From Elusimicrobiota bacterium (GTDB lineage: Bacteria; Elusimicrobiota; Elusimicrobia; 2-02-FULL-39-32): DNA of 53,472 nt. The DNA lies in assembly GCA_021730935.1 (NCBI GenBank), contig JAKFYJ010000054.1:1-53472 (forward strand), given 5' to 3'. The notes under the pieces are model-generated. The model worked only from the letters and a program-made list of their open reading frames with translations. It did not search any database and was not told where the DNA came from. Numbering within the stretch: position 1 is the stretch's first letter; the number at the start of each line of letters is the position of its first letter. This document shows positions 41,925-51,725 of this stretch, one piece after another. The position numbers and the translations under genes are program-made.

Positions 41925-44726
41925 ATGAATTATTCCGATACCGTAAACTTACCCAAAACTTCTTTCCCCATGAAAGCGGACCTGCCAAAACGGGAACCGC
42001 TTTTCATCGATTTTTGGGCCAAAAATAAAATTTACGAAAAGATTTCCGCTAAAAATAAGGGCAAGAAAAAGTTTGTCCTCCACGACGGGCCGCCTTATGC
42101 GAACGGGCACATCCACATCGGCCACGCTCTCAACAAGATCTTGAAAGACATGATCGTTAAATATCGATCGCTTGCGGGATATGATTCGCCTTATGTTCCG
42201 GGCTGGGACTGTCATGGGCTTCCCATCGAGCATGCGCTCATGAAGGAACTGAAGGCCAACAAGCACACAGTGGACCGTCTCGATTTCCGCAAGAAAGCCG
42301 CCAAGTTCGCGATGGATTTTGTTCAGATTCAGAAAGAAGAGTTCAAGCGCCTTGGGATTTTTGGCGACTGGGAGAACCCATATCTGACCCTGGCTCCGGG
42401 ATATGAAACGGTCATCCTCAAAATTTTCCGGGAACTCCTGCTCAAGAATTATGTTTATAGGAGCCTCAAGCCCGTGCAGTGGTGCGCGTCCTGTGAAACC
42501 GCTTTGGCCGAAGCCGAAGTTGAATACGAAGACAAGGAATCGTCGGCGGTCTTTGTTAAATTTAAGATTAAAGACAATAAATATTTTGTCATCTGGACCA
42601 CCACTCCCTGGACCTTGCCGGCCAATGTCGGCGTGATGCTGCATCCGGATTTGGATTATGCGGTTGTGTCCGTTAAAAATACGGGGGAAGAATGGGTCTT
42701 GTTGAAGGGGCTGGTCCCGAACTTGCTCGAGGGAAAACTCAAACTTTCTTCAAATGATTATGCGATCAAGGAAACCGTAAAGGGCAAGTCATTTGAAAGT
42801 CAGGCCTATGACAGGCTTTTTCCGAAAAGCGGAAACCTGGAGACGGGCAAAGCAATTTTGAGCGAGGAAGTGTCGCAGGAAGAGGGAACCGGAATCGTGC
42901 ACATCGCGCCAGGGCACGGAGAAGTGGACTATGTTGTGGGTCACCGCATTAACAATCTGCCCATCCTTTCTCCTGTGAACGACGGCGGAAAATATACTGA
43001 TGAGGTCGGATATGACGATCTCAAGGGTCTTTTTGTCCTCTCGAAAGGCAACGATAAAATAAAAGAAATTTTGCAGGCGTCCGGCGCGCTCGTTTTTCAG
43101 GAAAAAATCCGCCACTCCTATCCCCACTGCTGGCGGTGCAAAAACCCCGTTATTTTCCGTGCTACGAACCAGTGGTTCCTCAATGTCGAGCACGAAGATT
43201 TGCGCAAAAAGCTTTTGGGCGAAATTGAGAATGTGCATTGGATTCCTGGCTATGGAAAAAACAGAATCAAAGGCATGATTGAGCAGAGGCCCGACTGGTG
43301 CTTGTCGCGTCAAAGATTGTGGGGCACTCCGATCCCGATTTTTTATTGTGAAAAATGCCGCACGCCGCTTCTGGATGACCAGGCTGTCGGGATGGTGGAG
43401 GAAATTGTTGGGCTCGAAGGTTCGGATGTATGGTTCCGCGAAGAGCCGGAATATTTTCTCAAGAACCACGCGCCATTCAAGTGCGAAAAGTGCACAGGCA
43501 CGAAATTCGTCAAGGAAACGGATATTCTTGATGTCTGGTTTGATTCCGGAGTTTCGCACGAAGCGGTTTTGAAGGGAGAGCACACCAAAACAATCATGGG
43601 AGAAGTTTGGAACAGCGCCTTGGAATGGCCCGCGTCTCTTTATCTTGAAGGTTCGGACCAGCATCGCGGATGGTTTCAAAGCTCTCTGATTCCGTCTGTC
43701 GCCCTTCATGGCCGCGCGCCCTATCACAGCGTTTTGACCCACGGGTTTATCGTCGGCGGCGACGGCAAAAAAATGTCCAAGTCCGTCGGGAATGTGATTG
43801 CCCCGCAAGACATCCTGAAAGAGTATGGCGCGGACATTTTGCGGTTGTGGGTGGCTTCTTCAGATTATCGTGAAGATATCCGGGCGTCTAAAGACATTCT
43901 CAAAGGTGTCGCTGAAAACTATAGAAAAATTCGCAACACGATCCGTTATCTGATCGGGAATGTGCATGGTTTTGATTATGCAAAGGACAGTGTGAAGATT
44001 GAGGACATGACTGAGGTGGACCGCTGGGCCATGAGCCGGCTTTATCGCGCAGTTGAGAACTCAAAGAAAGCATATGACCAATATGAATTTCACCGCGTGG
44101 TCGTGGCCATGATCGAGTTTTGCGGTTCCGACTGTTCCTCGTTTTATTTTGATGTTCTGAAAGACCGTCTCTATACTTTCAAGAAGGAGTCCCTTGAGAG
44201 ACGGAGCGCCCAGACGGTGCTTTATCACATGCTGACAGCGCTTCTGCCTCTCCTGGCTCCCGTGCTGTCGTTTACGACGGAAGAGACCTGGCAGTTGGGT
44301 AAAGAAGACAATCTTTGGAGCGAAGAGAGCGTGTTTCTTTCCAAATATCCCGAACTTCCCTCCGAATGGCAAAACGAGCCGCTGGAATCCAAGTGGCAGC
44401 AGATTCTCAAGGTCCGTGAGAAAACGAACCTTTCGCTCGAGACAGCCCGCAAAGGCGGATTGATCGGGAGCTCTCTGGAAGCAAAGGTTATTTATCACGG
44501 AGGCGAGGGGCCTGAGAAGGAAACTCTCAGCAACATAAAAATAGATCTTGCTCCCGTGTTCCTCGTGTCGCAGGTCGAAATCAAAAACGGTTCAGGGCCT
44601 CTGCAGATTGAAGTTTTGAAGGCTGACGGACAAAAATGCGTCCGGTGCTGGAGATATGAAACCACAGTCGGCAAAAATGAAACGCATCCTGAAATATGTT
44701 CCCGCTGCACGTCCATGATCGGATGA
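41925..44726 (+). CDS. ileS: Isoleucyl-tRNA synthetase
   Basis: 933 residues, bacterial type 1 IleRS. PPYANGHIHIGHAL (HIGH motif) near residue 56; KKMSKS near 615; TTPWTLPANVG in the editing domain; and a C-terminal zinc site with CVRCWRYE and CSRCTSMIG. The C-terminal zinc finger is the type found with mupirocin-sensitive bacterial enzymes. lspA starts within its stop codon, a long-conserved ileS-lspA pairing. Confidence 0.97.
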   Translation: MNYSDTVNLPKTSFPMKADLPKREPLFIDFWAKNKIYEKISAKNKGKKKFVLHDGPPYANGHIHIGHALNKILKDMIVKYRSLAGYDSPYVPGWDCHGLPIEHALMKELKANKHTVDRLDFRKKAAKFAMDFVQIQKEEFKRLGIFGDWENPYLTLAPGYETVILKIFRELLLKNYVYRSLKPVQWCASCETALAEAEVEYEDKESSAVFVKFKIKDNKYFVIWTTTPWTLPANVGVMLHPDLDYAVVSVKNTGEEWVLLKGLVPNLLEGKLKLSSNDYAIKETVKGKSFESQAYDRLFPKSGNLETGKAILSEEVSQEEGTGIVHIAPGHGEVDYVVGHRINNLPILSPVNDGGKYTDEVGYDDLKGLFVLSKGNDKIKEILQASGALVFQEKIRHSYPHCWRCKNPVIFRATNQWFLNVEHEDLRKKLLGEIENVHWIPGYGKNRIKGMIEQRPDWCLSRQRLWGTPIPIFYCEKCRTPLLDDQAVGMVEEIVGLEGSDVWFREEPEYFLKNHAPFKCEKCTGTKFVKETDILDVWFDSGVSHEAVLKGEHTKTIMGEVWNSALEWPASLYLEGSDQHRGWFQSSLIPSVALHGRAPYHSVLTHGFIVGGDGKKMSKSVGNVIAPQDILKEYGADILRLWVASSDYREDIRASKDILKGVAENYRKIRNTIRYLIGNVHGFDYAKDSVKIEDMTEVDRWAMSRLYRAVENSKKAYDQYEFHRVVVAMIEFCGSDCSSFYFDVLKDRLYTFKKESLERRSAQTVLYHMLTALLPLLAPVLSFTTEETWQLGKEDNLWSEESVFLSKYPELPSEWQNEPLESKWQQILKVREKTNLSLETARKGGLIGSSLEAKVIYHGGEGPEKETLSNIKIDLAPVFLVSQVEIKNGSGPLQIEVLKADGQKCVRCWRYETTVGKNETHPEICSRCTSMIG

Positions 44727-45190
44727 TTTTCCTGAAATTCGTTCCGCTCCTCACGATGCTTTCCATTTTTTTCTTCGACAGGATCACAAAAGTTCTCATT
44801 AAAAGCCACATGTTTTACGGAGAGTCCCACCCGGTCCTTCCATTTTTTAATCTGACCCATCTCGAGAACACCGGAGCTGCCTTTGGAATGGGGCAGAATC
44901 AGAATAAATTTTTCATAGGACTTTCCGTCGCCATCCTGATTGGACTTTTTTTTATCGCCCGTAAATCGAAAGAGAGCGGATTGAAAACTCGGGTTGCATT
45001 TTCCTTGATTGTGGGCGGCGCTCTTGGAAACCTTTATGACCGGATCACGCAGGGGAGTGTTACGGATTTTCTGGATTTTTATGCGGGCTCTCACCATTGG
45101 CCCGCCTTCAACATCGCGGACTCCTCCATTTTTATGGGTGCGCTTCTCCTGGCCCTCTTTGAATGGAATGTGAAAGAGGTTTCGGCATGA
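44723..45190 (+). CDS. lspA: Prolipoprotein signal peptidase (LspA)
   Basis: Inner-membrane aspartyl protease that removes lipoprotein signal peptides. 155 residues from the ATG overlapping the ileS stop (ATGA); a longer frame starts 27 nt upstream inside ileS. Four hydrophobic helices. Catalytic Asp residues lie in GNLYDRITQGSVTDFLDF and FNIADSSI. HLENTGAAFGM is a third family motif. Its TGA overlaps the metH ATG. Confidence 0.94.
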   Translation: MIFLKFVPLLTMLSIFFFDRITKVLIKSHMFYGESHPVLPFFNLTHLENTGAAFGMGQNQNKFFIGLSVAILIGLFFIARKSKESGLKTRVAFSLIVGGALGNLYDRITQGSVTDFLDFYAGSHHWPAFNIADSSIFMGALLLALFEWNVKEVSA

Positions 45191-48100
45191 AAAGTCTTTT
45201 TCTAGAAACGCTCGCCAAAAAAATCATCGTGATGGACGGGGCGATGGGGACCAATTTGCAGACCCAAAACCTGACGCCTGAAGATTTCGGCGGCAAAGAC
45301 GGATGCAATGAATATCTCATCCTCACCAAGCCGGAAGCGATAGAAAAAGTTCATGATTCGTTTTTTAAAGTGGGCTGCGACGCGGTTGAGACGGACACTT
45401 TTGGGTCGAGCCGCATTGTGCTCGCGGAATATGATTTGCAGGACAAGGCGGTTGAGCTGAACCGGAAAGCTGCTGAGCTGGCCAGGAAAGTCGCTCAAAA
45501 ATATCACACGCCTGAAAAGCCCAGATTTGTCATTGGCTCCATCGGTCCCACCACAAAGCTCCCCACGCTCGGACACATTTCATTTGATCCCATGTATGAG
45601 GCCTATTTTGAACAAGTGACAGGCCTCCTCGAAGGCGGAGTGGACGCTCTCCTTATCGAAACTTGCCAGGACATTCTTCAGACAAAAATTGCTGTGATCG
45701 CGGCCAATGACGTCATGAATAAAACGGGACATCGCGTGCCCATCATGACCCAGGTCACCGTCGAAGCTTTCGGAACCATGCTCCTGGGAACTGAAATCGG
45801 CGCGGCCTACACAGCTTTGGAAATGATGCCCATCGACATCATCGGCATGAACTGCGCAACCGGCCCCAAGGAAATGGTGGAGAACGTAAAATATCTGACG
45901 AGCAATTCCTGTGTGCCTGTCTCTGTCCTTCCGAACGCCGGGCTTCCCGAAAACGTCGGCGGACATGCTCATTATAAGCTCACGCCCAAAGAACTTGGCG
46001 ATTATCACGAAATGTTCGTTAAAGAACTTGGCGTCAATGTCGTGGGCGGCTGCTGCGGGACAACGCCGGAACATTTGGCGGAAGTGGTGAAGCGCGTTGG
46101 TTCACTTTCACCCAAGAAGCGAGAGATTTTGTTGGAGCCGTCAGCGGCAAGTTTATACCAGGCCGTGACTTATAAGCAGGAACCTCCGCCGATGATGGTC
46201 GGCGAGCGGACGAACGCCAACGGGAGTAAAAAGTTTAAACAGCTTTTAGAAAAAGAAGATTATGACGGCATCGTGGCCATGGGCAAGGAAGCGGTTTCCG
46301 AAGGGTCCCACATGATTGACGTCTGCTGCGCTTATGTCGGCCGGGACGAAATCAAAGACACGATTGAAGTGATCAGCCGGCTCAACCAGCAGGTGACCGT
46401 CCCCATTATGGTGGATTCAACGGAAGCTCCGGTGATTGAAGAGGCGTTGAAGCGGATCAGCGGCAAAGCCGTGATCAATTCGATCAATCTCGAAGACGGC
46501 GAAGAGAGAATGAAGAAGATTTGTCCCATGGCGAAACGCTATGGAGCGGCTCTGGTGGCTCTCACCATCGACGAAAAGGGAATGGCCAAAGACCGCACCA
46601 AAAAAGTGGAGATCGCGGAGCGGATCTATAAACTTGCCACGGAAAAATACGGCATCAAGGGCGAAGATTTATTTTTTGACACTTTGACTTTCACGCTCGG
46701 AAGCGGTGATTCGGAATTTCGGAATGCAGGCATTGAAACCATTGAAGCCATACGCGAAATCAAAAAGAGGCTGCCAAAAGTAAAAACCATTTTAGGTTTG
46801 TCCAACATTTCTTTCGGGCTTGAGGCGGAATCTCGCCATGTCCTGAACAGCGTTTTCCTCCACTATGCCATCGAAGCGGGGCTGGATTCCGCGATCGTGC
46901 ACGCTTCCAAAATTATTCCCTTATATAAAATTGACGAAGAGACCCGGGAAATCACGCGCAAGCTTGTGTTCAATGAATCCAAGGACGGAACAGATCCTCT
47001 CCATGCTTTCATCGCTCATTTTGAGAAGAGAAAGGGACATATCAAGAAGGAAGTTGTCGCGGCATCAACCCGTCCTCTTGAAGAGCGGCTCAAGCACCGG
47101 ATCATTGATGGAAACAGAGACGGCCTTGACGGTGATTTGGAATTGGCTCTTCAGAAATATAAACCCCTTGAGATCATCAACATTCACCTGATGGATGGCA
47201 TGAAAGTGGTGGGAGAACTTTTTGGTGCGGGCAAAATGCAGCTGCCTTTCGTGCTTCAGTCGGCCGAAGTTATGAAGAAAGCGGTGGCTTATCTTGAACC
47301 TCACATGGAGAAAGTCGAAGGAAGCGAGAAAGGCAAAATTGTGCTTGCCACCGTCAAAGGGGATGTTCACGACATCGGAAAGAATCTCGTCGACATAATC
47401 CTCACCAACAACGGATATAAAGTCTATAACCTTGGAATCAAACAGCCCATTGAAACCATACTGGCCGCTTTTGAAGAACATAAAGCAGACGCCATCGGCC
47501 TGTCCGGACTGCTGGTGAAATCCACTCTCATTATGAAAGAAGACCTTCAGGAAATGACGCGCCGGGGGATCACGGTTCCTGTCATCTGCGGGGGAGCCGC
47601 GCTCAATCGAAAATATGTCGACGAAGATTTAACGAATGTTTATAACGGTAAAGTATATTATGGGCAAGACGCGTTTTCAGGCCTGCATGTGATGAACGAG
47701 TTGACTCAGGGCAACGGCGGCTCAAATGGTGGCTCTCACCTGTCGGTGAAGCCAGTCGCACGGCCTCAGCAAAAGTCAGCGGAAAATTCGGCCCCCGCGC
47801 TTCAGGTCCCCAAAAGGTCCTCGGTTTCGGCGAAGAATCCTGTTCCCACTCCCCCGTTCTGGGGATATAAAATCCTGAAAAACATTCCACTGACTCAGAT
47901 TTTTCCATATATCAATAAAACAGCGCTCTTCAAAGGCCAGTGGCAGTTCAAGCAGGCGGGACTTTCGGAAGAAGATTATCAAAAGATCGCAAGAGAAAAA
48001 GTCGAACCCTTGTTCAAGGAAATGCAGGAGAAATGCGTGAGGGAAAAAATCCTTGAGCCCCGAGTGATTTACGGCTATTATCCGTGTTATTCTGAAGGCA

Positions 48101-48633
48101 ACAATCTCATCATTTTAGACGAAAACAAAAAGAATGAAGTCACGTGTTTTGCGTTTCCGAGACAGCAGAAACCTCCGTTCCACTGCATCTCAGATTTTTT
48201 CAGGTCCAAAGACAGCGGGGAGACGGATGTGGTGTCCTTCCAAATTGCGACGGTGGGGTCCAGGGCGACGGAAGTGGAGCAACAGCTTTTCAAGGCCAAC
48301 AAATATACGGATTATCTTTATCTGCACGGCATCTCAGTCGAGACGACGGAAGCCTTGGCTGAACTTGTTCATAAGATGATTCGGAAGGATTGGAATGTCT
48401 CGTCGGAGGATGGCGCCGCCGTTGAGGACCTCTTTCATCAGAAATACCGCGGTTCTCGCTACAGCTTTGGTTATCCGGCTTGCCCCAACCTGGAAGACCA
48501 GGAAAAACTCTTTAAAATTTTGCCCGCGGATAAAATTGGGATTAAATTGTCGGAAGAATTTCAGCTGGAACCGGAACAGTCCACCTCTGCCATCGTCGTC
48601 CACCACCCCGAAGCAAAATATTTTATTGTTTAA
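45187..48633 (+). CDS. metH: Cobalamin-dependent methionine synthase
   Basis: Full-length B12-dependent MetH of 1148 residues, ATG overlapping the lspA stop. Domains in order: homocysteine domain (1 to about 315) with zinc Cys in GMNCATGP (about 221) and GGCCGTT (288-289); pterin domain (about 325-600) opening GERTNANGSKKF; B12 cap and Rossmann domain (about 640-850) with the cobalt-binding His in GDVHDIGKNL (about 726); a low-complexity Ser/Pro linker (about 855-890); and an AdoMet-binding reactivation domain with RYSFGYPACP. The linker is longer than usual. All catalytic residues are kept. No cobalamin riboswitch can fit upstream because of the overlap. Convergent with cinA, overlapping 11 nt. 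Confidence 0.96.
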   Translation: MKSLFLETLAKKIIVMDGAMGTNLQTQNLTPEDFGGKDGCNEYLILTKPEAIEKVHDSFFKVGCDAVETDTFGSSRIVLAEYDLQDKAVELNRKAAELARKVAQKYHTPEKPRFVIGSIGPTTKLPTLGHISFDPMYEAYFEQVTGLLEGGVDALLIETCQDILQTKIAVIAANDVMNKTGHRVPIMTQVTVEAFGTMLLGTEIGAAYTALEMMPIDIIGMNCATGPKEMVENVKYLTSNSCVPVSVLPNAGLPENVGGHAHYKLTPKELGDYHEMFVKELGVNVVGGCCGTTPEHLAEVVKRVGSLSPKKREILLEPSAASLYQAVTYKQEPPPMMVGERTNANGSKKFKQLLEKEDYDGIVAMGKEAVSEGSHMIDVCCAYVGRDEIKDTIEVISRLNQQVTVPIMVDSTEAPVIEEALKRISGKAVINSINLEDGEERMKKICPMAKRYGAALVALTIDEKGMAKDRTKKVEIAERIYKLATEKYGIKGEDLFFDTLTFTLGSGDSEFRNAGIETIEAIREIKKRLPKVKTILGLSNISFGLEAESRHVLNSVFLHYAIEAGLDSAIVHASKIIPLYKIDEETREITRKLVFNESKDGTDPLHAFIAHFEKRKGHIKKEVVAASTRPLEERLKHRIIDGNRDGLDGDLELALQKYKPLEIINIHLMDGMKVVGELFGAGKMQLPFVLQSAEVMKKAVAYLEPHMEKVEGSEKGKIVLATVKGDVHDIGKNLVDIILTNNGYKVYNLGIKQPIETILAAFEEHKADAIGLSGLLVKSTLIMKEDLQEMTRRGITVPVICGGAALNRKYVDEDLTNVYNGKVYYGQDAFSGLHVMNELTQGNGGSNGGSHLSVKPVARPQQKSAENSAPALQVPKRSSVSAKNPVPTPPFWGYKILKNIPLTQIFPYINKTALFKGQWQFKQAGLSEEDYQKIAREKVEPLFKEMQEKCVREKILEPRVIYGYYPCYSEGNNLIILDENKKNEVTCFAFPRQQKPPFHCISDFFRSKDSGETDVVSFQIATVGSRATEVEQQLFKANKYTDYLYLHGISVETTEALAELVHKMIRKDWNVSSEDGAAVEDLFHQKYRGSRYSFGYPACPNLEDQEKLFKILPADKIGIKLSEEFQLEPEQSTSAIVVHHPEAKYFIV

Positions 48634-49879
48634 ATTCTTGCAGGCTTGTCCGCAAGGCATTTAAAGCCGTTAAAGCCGCCCGTTCCCGGATTTGTCCGCG
48701 GTCCCCAAAAAGCATTTTTGTAAACGAACGCACTCCGCCTGTATGGGCAATCCCAAAACAGATAGTTCCGACAGGTTTATTCTTTGTCCCGCCCGTGGGT
48801 CCTGCAATGCCAGTCACAGAAAGAGCCAAATCTGACCCTGAACGTTTGAGACATCCCAGCGCCATTTCACGAGCAGTTTCTTCGCTCACTGCACCATAGC
48901 GGTTCAGGGTTTCCTTCTTGACGCCCAATTGCTTCGTCTTGGCTTCATTGCTATAGGTGACAAACCCTTCTTTAAAATAGTCCGAACTGCCACTGACCTC
49001 AGTAATTTTACCGGCAAGGATTCCGCCCGTGCAGGACTCGGCAACAGAGAGGACAAGATTCTTCTTTTTCAGTATGCTCCCGACGACTGACTCCAGAGTT
49101 TCCTCATTCTCTCCATAAACTTTATTTCCTAAAAGATCATAAAGCGATTGCCGGATTTTCCACAGCAGTTTTTTTCCAGCCGGGGCGTGTTTCCCTGTGA
49201 CGGTGACTTTCACATCGATGATAGACCTGTGAGCCAATATCCCGAAAATAACCTCAGTCATTTTGGTGTCCCATTTGTTTTGCGTCACTGGAGCGATAAG
49301 CTCATCGATTTCCGATTCCGCATGACCGAAGACATGGAGAACGAGCGTTTCCGAATACTGTGATGGATACTTCTTCTTCAGATACGGCAAAACGGACAAT
49401 TTCATCATGGGCAAAAGTTCTCGCGGAGGGCCGGGCAATAGAATGAGCGTTTTCTTACCCAGGGGAATAATTTGACCTGGAGCAGTGCCGTTTTTGTTCA
49501 GGATAGGAATGGCGCCTTTAAGCAGAAACGCCTGTCTTCGATTTTCTTCGGGCATGATTCTCTGGACGGAGGCGAAGCGTTTTTGGATTGCGCGCAAGAT
49601 ATTATTTGAGAAGAAGAGAGGCCGCTTGATGACTTTTGAAACACATTCCCGGGTGAGGTCGTCGAATGTGGGGCCAAGGCCCCCGGAGGTGAACACAACA
49701 TCGGACCGCTTGAGGGAATCTTTGAGGGCCTCTTCAAAATCTTCCGCCACATCTCCGATGGTCGTGACCTGATTTAAAGAATGCCCCAGCCCAGAAAGGG
49801 ATTCGGCGATGTGAATGGAGTTGGTGTTGATTTTGTCCCGGAGAAGTTCCGTCCCCGAGCAGATGAGCTCAAATCTCAA
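48623..49879 (-). CDS. cinA: CinA-like protein (MoCF domain plus PncC nicotinamide-nucleotide amidase)
   Basis: 418 residues. N-terminal molybdopterin-binding-like domain with CSGTELLRDKINTNS and FTSGGLGPTFDD acts as an ADP-ribose pyrophosphatase in characterised members. The C-terminal PncC domain, from about residue 265, carries LSVAESCTGGILAGKI and SVTGIAGPTGGT and deamidates NMN to recycle pyridine nucleotides. The start is a TTG two nt after the DUF3467 stop. No competence genes are nearby. Confidence 0.93.
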   Translation of the reverse strand: MRFELICSGTELLRDKINTNSIHIAESLSGLGHSLNQVTTIGDVAEDFEEALKDSLKRSDVVFTSGGLGPTFDDLTRECVSKVIKRPLFFSNNILRAIQKRFASVQRIMPEENRRQAFLLKGAIPILNKNGTAPGQIIPLGKKTLILLPGPPRELLPMMKLSVLPYLKKKYPSQYSETLVLHVFGHAESEIDELIAPVTQNKWDTKMTEVIFGILAHRSIIDVKVTVTGKHAPAGKKLLWKIRQSLYDLLGNKVYGENEETLESVVGSILKKKNLVLSVAESCTGGILAGKITEVSGSSDYFKEGFVTYSNEAKTKQLGVKKETLNRYGAVSEETAREMALGCLKRSGSDLALSVTGIAGPTGGTKNKPVGTICFGIAHTGGVRSFTKMLFGDRGQIRERAALTALNALRTSLQEFKQ

Positions 49880-49881
49880 AA

Positions 49882-50190
49882 TTAATGATAGAAGCCGATT
49901 TTTCCGTCAATCTCGGGAGGAGTCTGAATGTTGATCTTGCCGAAACGGGCCTCATACTTCTTGAGATTGTCTTCGAGCGCAAGCAAAAGTTTCTTCGCGT
50001 GAGCGGGGGAAGTGATGATGCGGCTCCGGACCTTGGCTTTCGGAACCTGCGGCTGTAAAAATATGAAGTCCATGATCATTTCGGATTCAGAATGAGTGAT
50101 CAGTGCAAGGTTGGAATAGGTCCCTTGCGCAGTCGCCTCGTCAATTTCGATTTGGATTTGTCCGCTCGGCGGAGGTGGGGTTGGATTCAT
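49882..50190 (-). CDS. DUF3467 family protein
   Basis: 102 residues of DUF3467, unknown function. Family pattern: YSNLALITHSESEMIMDFIFLQP (quoted in part), ARV-like KVRSRIITSPAHAKKLLLALEDNL, and a Pro-rich start (NPTPPPPSG). GGAGAA precedes the ATG. It overlaps the small membrane protein gene by 50 nt and is followed closely by cinA. Confidence 0.85.
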   Translation of the reverse strand: MNPTPPPPSGQIQIEIDEATAQGTYSNLALITHSESEMIMDFIFLQPQVPKAKVRSRIITSPAHAKKLLLALEDNLKKYEARFGKINIQTPPEIDGKIGFYH

Positions 50191-50338
50191 AGAAATTCTC
50201 CTTTTTCCAGGGTTTATACATCAGCAAATAAATCAGGCAGATGAGAGCGCCAAGGCAGAACGCAAGACCGCCCAAAAGCATGGCGACATTGGCCGCTTTT
50301 TTGCGGGAAAGCTTGAGCTCGTCGGTATCGTTATCCAA
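50141..50338 (-). CDS. Small membrane protein of unknown function
   Basis: 65 residues with TTG start 6 nt after the HNH gene. A charged N-terminus (DNDTDELKLSRKKAAN) precedes a long hydrophobic stretch at about 17-40 (VAMLLGGLAFCLGALICLIYLL), enough for one or a tight pair of helices. The Asn-rich tail overlaps the DUF3467 start by 50 nt, which is long; the real stop could reflect a fused regulatory overlap. Moderately supported by composition and position. Confidence 0.5.
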   Translation of the reverse strand: MDNDTDELKLSRKKAANVAMLLGGLAFCLGALICLIYLLMYKPWKKENFYESNPTSAERTNPNRN

Positions 50339-50344
50339 TCAGGA

Positions 50345-50944
50345 TTACTCTTCGAGTTCAGAGTTCCAATAGATGTTGTCTATGAAACGCTGCCAGGAGG
50401 CTTTTATTTTATACGGAGAATGGAATACGAGAGATTGCGCTCCCTTCCACTTGGGCTTGGACGGCATCTTCAAAAGTTTCATGCCCGCTTCGGCGGGGAG
50501 CTTGTCGCCTTTCTTGAGGTTGCAGGGGATGCAGGAAGTCACGATGTTGTCCCAGGAAGACTGGCCGCCGCGGCATTTGGGGATGACATGTTCAAGGTTG
50601 AGATCTGAAGTGGGGAATTTGCGGCCGCAATAACAGCAGGTGTAATTGTAATGCTCATAAATGTTTCTGCGGGTGAACTTGATTTCCGAAGTGGGCAGCT
50701 TGTCGTATATTTTTAATGTGATGACTTCCGGGATCGCAATCGTGAAGTTGGGCGTATGCACATACCCCGACGGATTGTTCTGGATGAGTTTGGACATTTC
50801 TTTCCAGTCCGAGAAGTCATAAGTCCGATATTCCTCATCGACGACTCTGGCGTGGCCCAGATAAAGCAATGAAAAAGCGCGCTGCCAGTTCGTGATGTGA
50901 ATGGCATAAAAACTGCGGTTTAAAACGAGAACGTCCGCGCTCAT
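50345..50944 (-). CDS. HNH endonuclease domain protein
   Basis: 199 residues. The HNH/zinc motif is in the middle: CCYCGRKF, then LEHVIPKCRGG, WDNIVTSCIPCN and KK, that is CxxC...HxxP...N...CxxC. The N-terminal half (VLVLNRSFYAIHITNWQRA) matches a widespread housekeeping HNH family rather than a mobile homing enzyme. AGGAGAA precedes the ATG. Its role is unknown; nucleic-acid cleavage is inferred from the motif. Confidence 0.85.
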   Translation of the reverse strand: MSADVLVLNRSFYAIHITNWQRAFSLLYLGHARVVDEEYRTYDFSDWKEMSKLIQNNPSGYVHTPNFTIAIPEVITLKIYDKLPTSEIKFTRRNIYEHYNYTCCYCGRKFPTSDLNLEHVIPKCRGGQSSWDNIVTSCIPCNLKKGDKLPAEAGMKLLKMPSKPKWKGAQSLVFHSPYKIKASWQRFIDNIYWNSELEE

Positions 50945-50989
50945 TTAGAAGTTCTCCTAATCTAACAATTTTGCCGGGCACAGTCAAAC

Positions 50990-51691
50990 TTAATCCTTTT
51001 TCGGGACTGAAATCTTGGTCACGGGTTCGTTCCACCAGGCGATCAGCCGCTGGAGAAAAGTTTTTTCCTCTGAGATCTCCATGAAAGAGACCTGAGCTGT
51101 GTCTGTCGGAACGACGAAAGGGTCCGGATCAGTTTTTATGGGTGCGGGGGCCTGATCGGGCGGCAGAGCAATTTTCACGGCTTCCTGAGAAAGCCTGGTT
51201 TCCTGGATCTGGCTTTTCAGGGCGACGATCAGATCGGTCAGGTCTTGGAGTTTTTTTTCAAGCTCTTCCTTTTCTGATTTCCATTTTCTGGACTGCTCAT
51301 CGATCCTTTTCTTGATCTCGTCGTGGATCAGCCGGTGCTCCACGGAATCTGATTTCAGGTTTTGAAGGTCAATTTCTTTCACCTTGACGAACTCTTCCAA
51401 TTCCTGGCATTTCTTTGCAAGTTTGCGCGTTTCGTGGGCAGACGTTTCCTGAAGATGGTTCATCTGCTCCGTGAGAGCGGTGTTTTTGTGTTCAAGATTT
51501 TTGAATCCGTCAGAAAGCATCTGCACCTTTGGAGCGTCCGCCTCTTTCTGCTGGGGTCCCGGAGCGGGAGGCTCTTGTCCTCTGTCGTGATTTTGCATCT
51601 GTGTTTCCGCGGTCAGGGTTTTTTTTAGAAACTCGATCCTGGCCGACCAATCGTTCGTATATCTTGATGCCGGCTTCTTTATAAATGACAT
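50990..51691 (-). CDS. Coiled-coil protein, 233 residues
   Basis: Not recognised. Residues about 15-150 are charged heptad-like repeats (KNTALTEQMNHLQE, KCQELEEFVKVKE, SEKEELEKKLQDL) predicting a long coiled coil. The C-terminus is a short conserved-looking tail with RLIAWWNEPV. The same R-x5-N-x2-V tail appears in the neighbouring longer coiled-coil protein, suggesting a shared docking motif. No membrane segment or signal peptide. A purine-rich GAGAGGGA lies before the ATG. Confidence 0.7.
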   Translation of the reverse strand: MSFIKKPASRYTNDWSARIEFLKKTLTAETQMQNHDRGQEPPAPGPQQKEADAPKVQMLSDGFKNLEHKNTALTEQMNHLQETSAHETRKLAKKCQELEEFVKVKEIDLQNLKSDSVEHRLIHDEIKKRIDEQSRKWKSEKEELEKKLQDLTDLIVALKSQIQETRLSQEAVKIALPPDQAPAPIKTDPDPFVVPTDTAQVSFMEISEEKTFLQRLIAWWNEPVTKISVPKKD

Positions 51692-51725
51692 GTGTCCCTC
51701 TCTCTACTCGGCGCTTCAAATTTCG

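Noticed and set aside
42789-43808. Long antisense frame inside ileS
   Set aside because: Entirely within a conserved synthetase gene on the other strand; no start signal or domain.
45100-45187. Cobalamin riboswitch before metH
   Set aside because: metH overlaps lspA, leaving no leader; no B12-box-like element was noticed.
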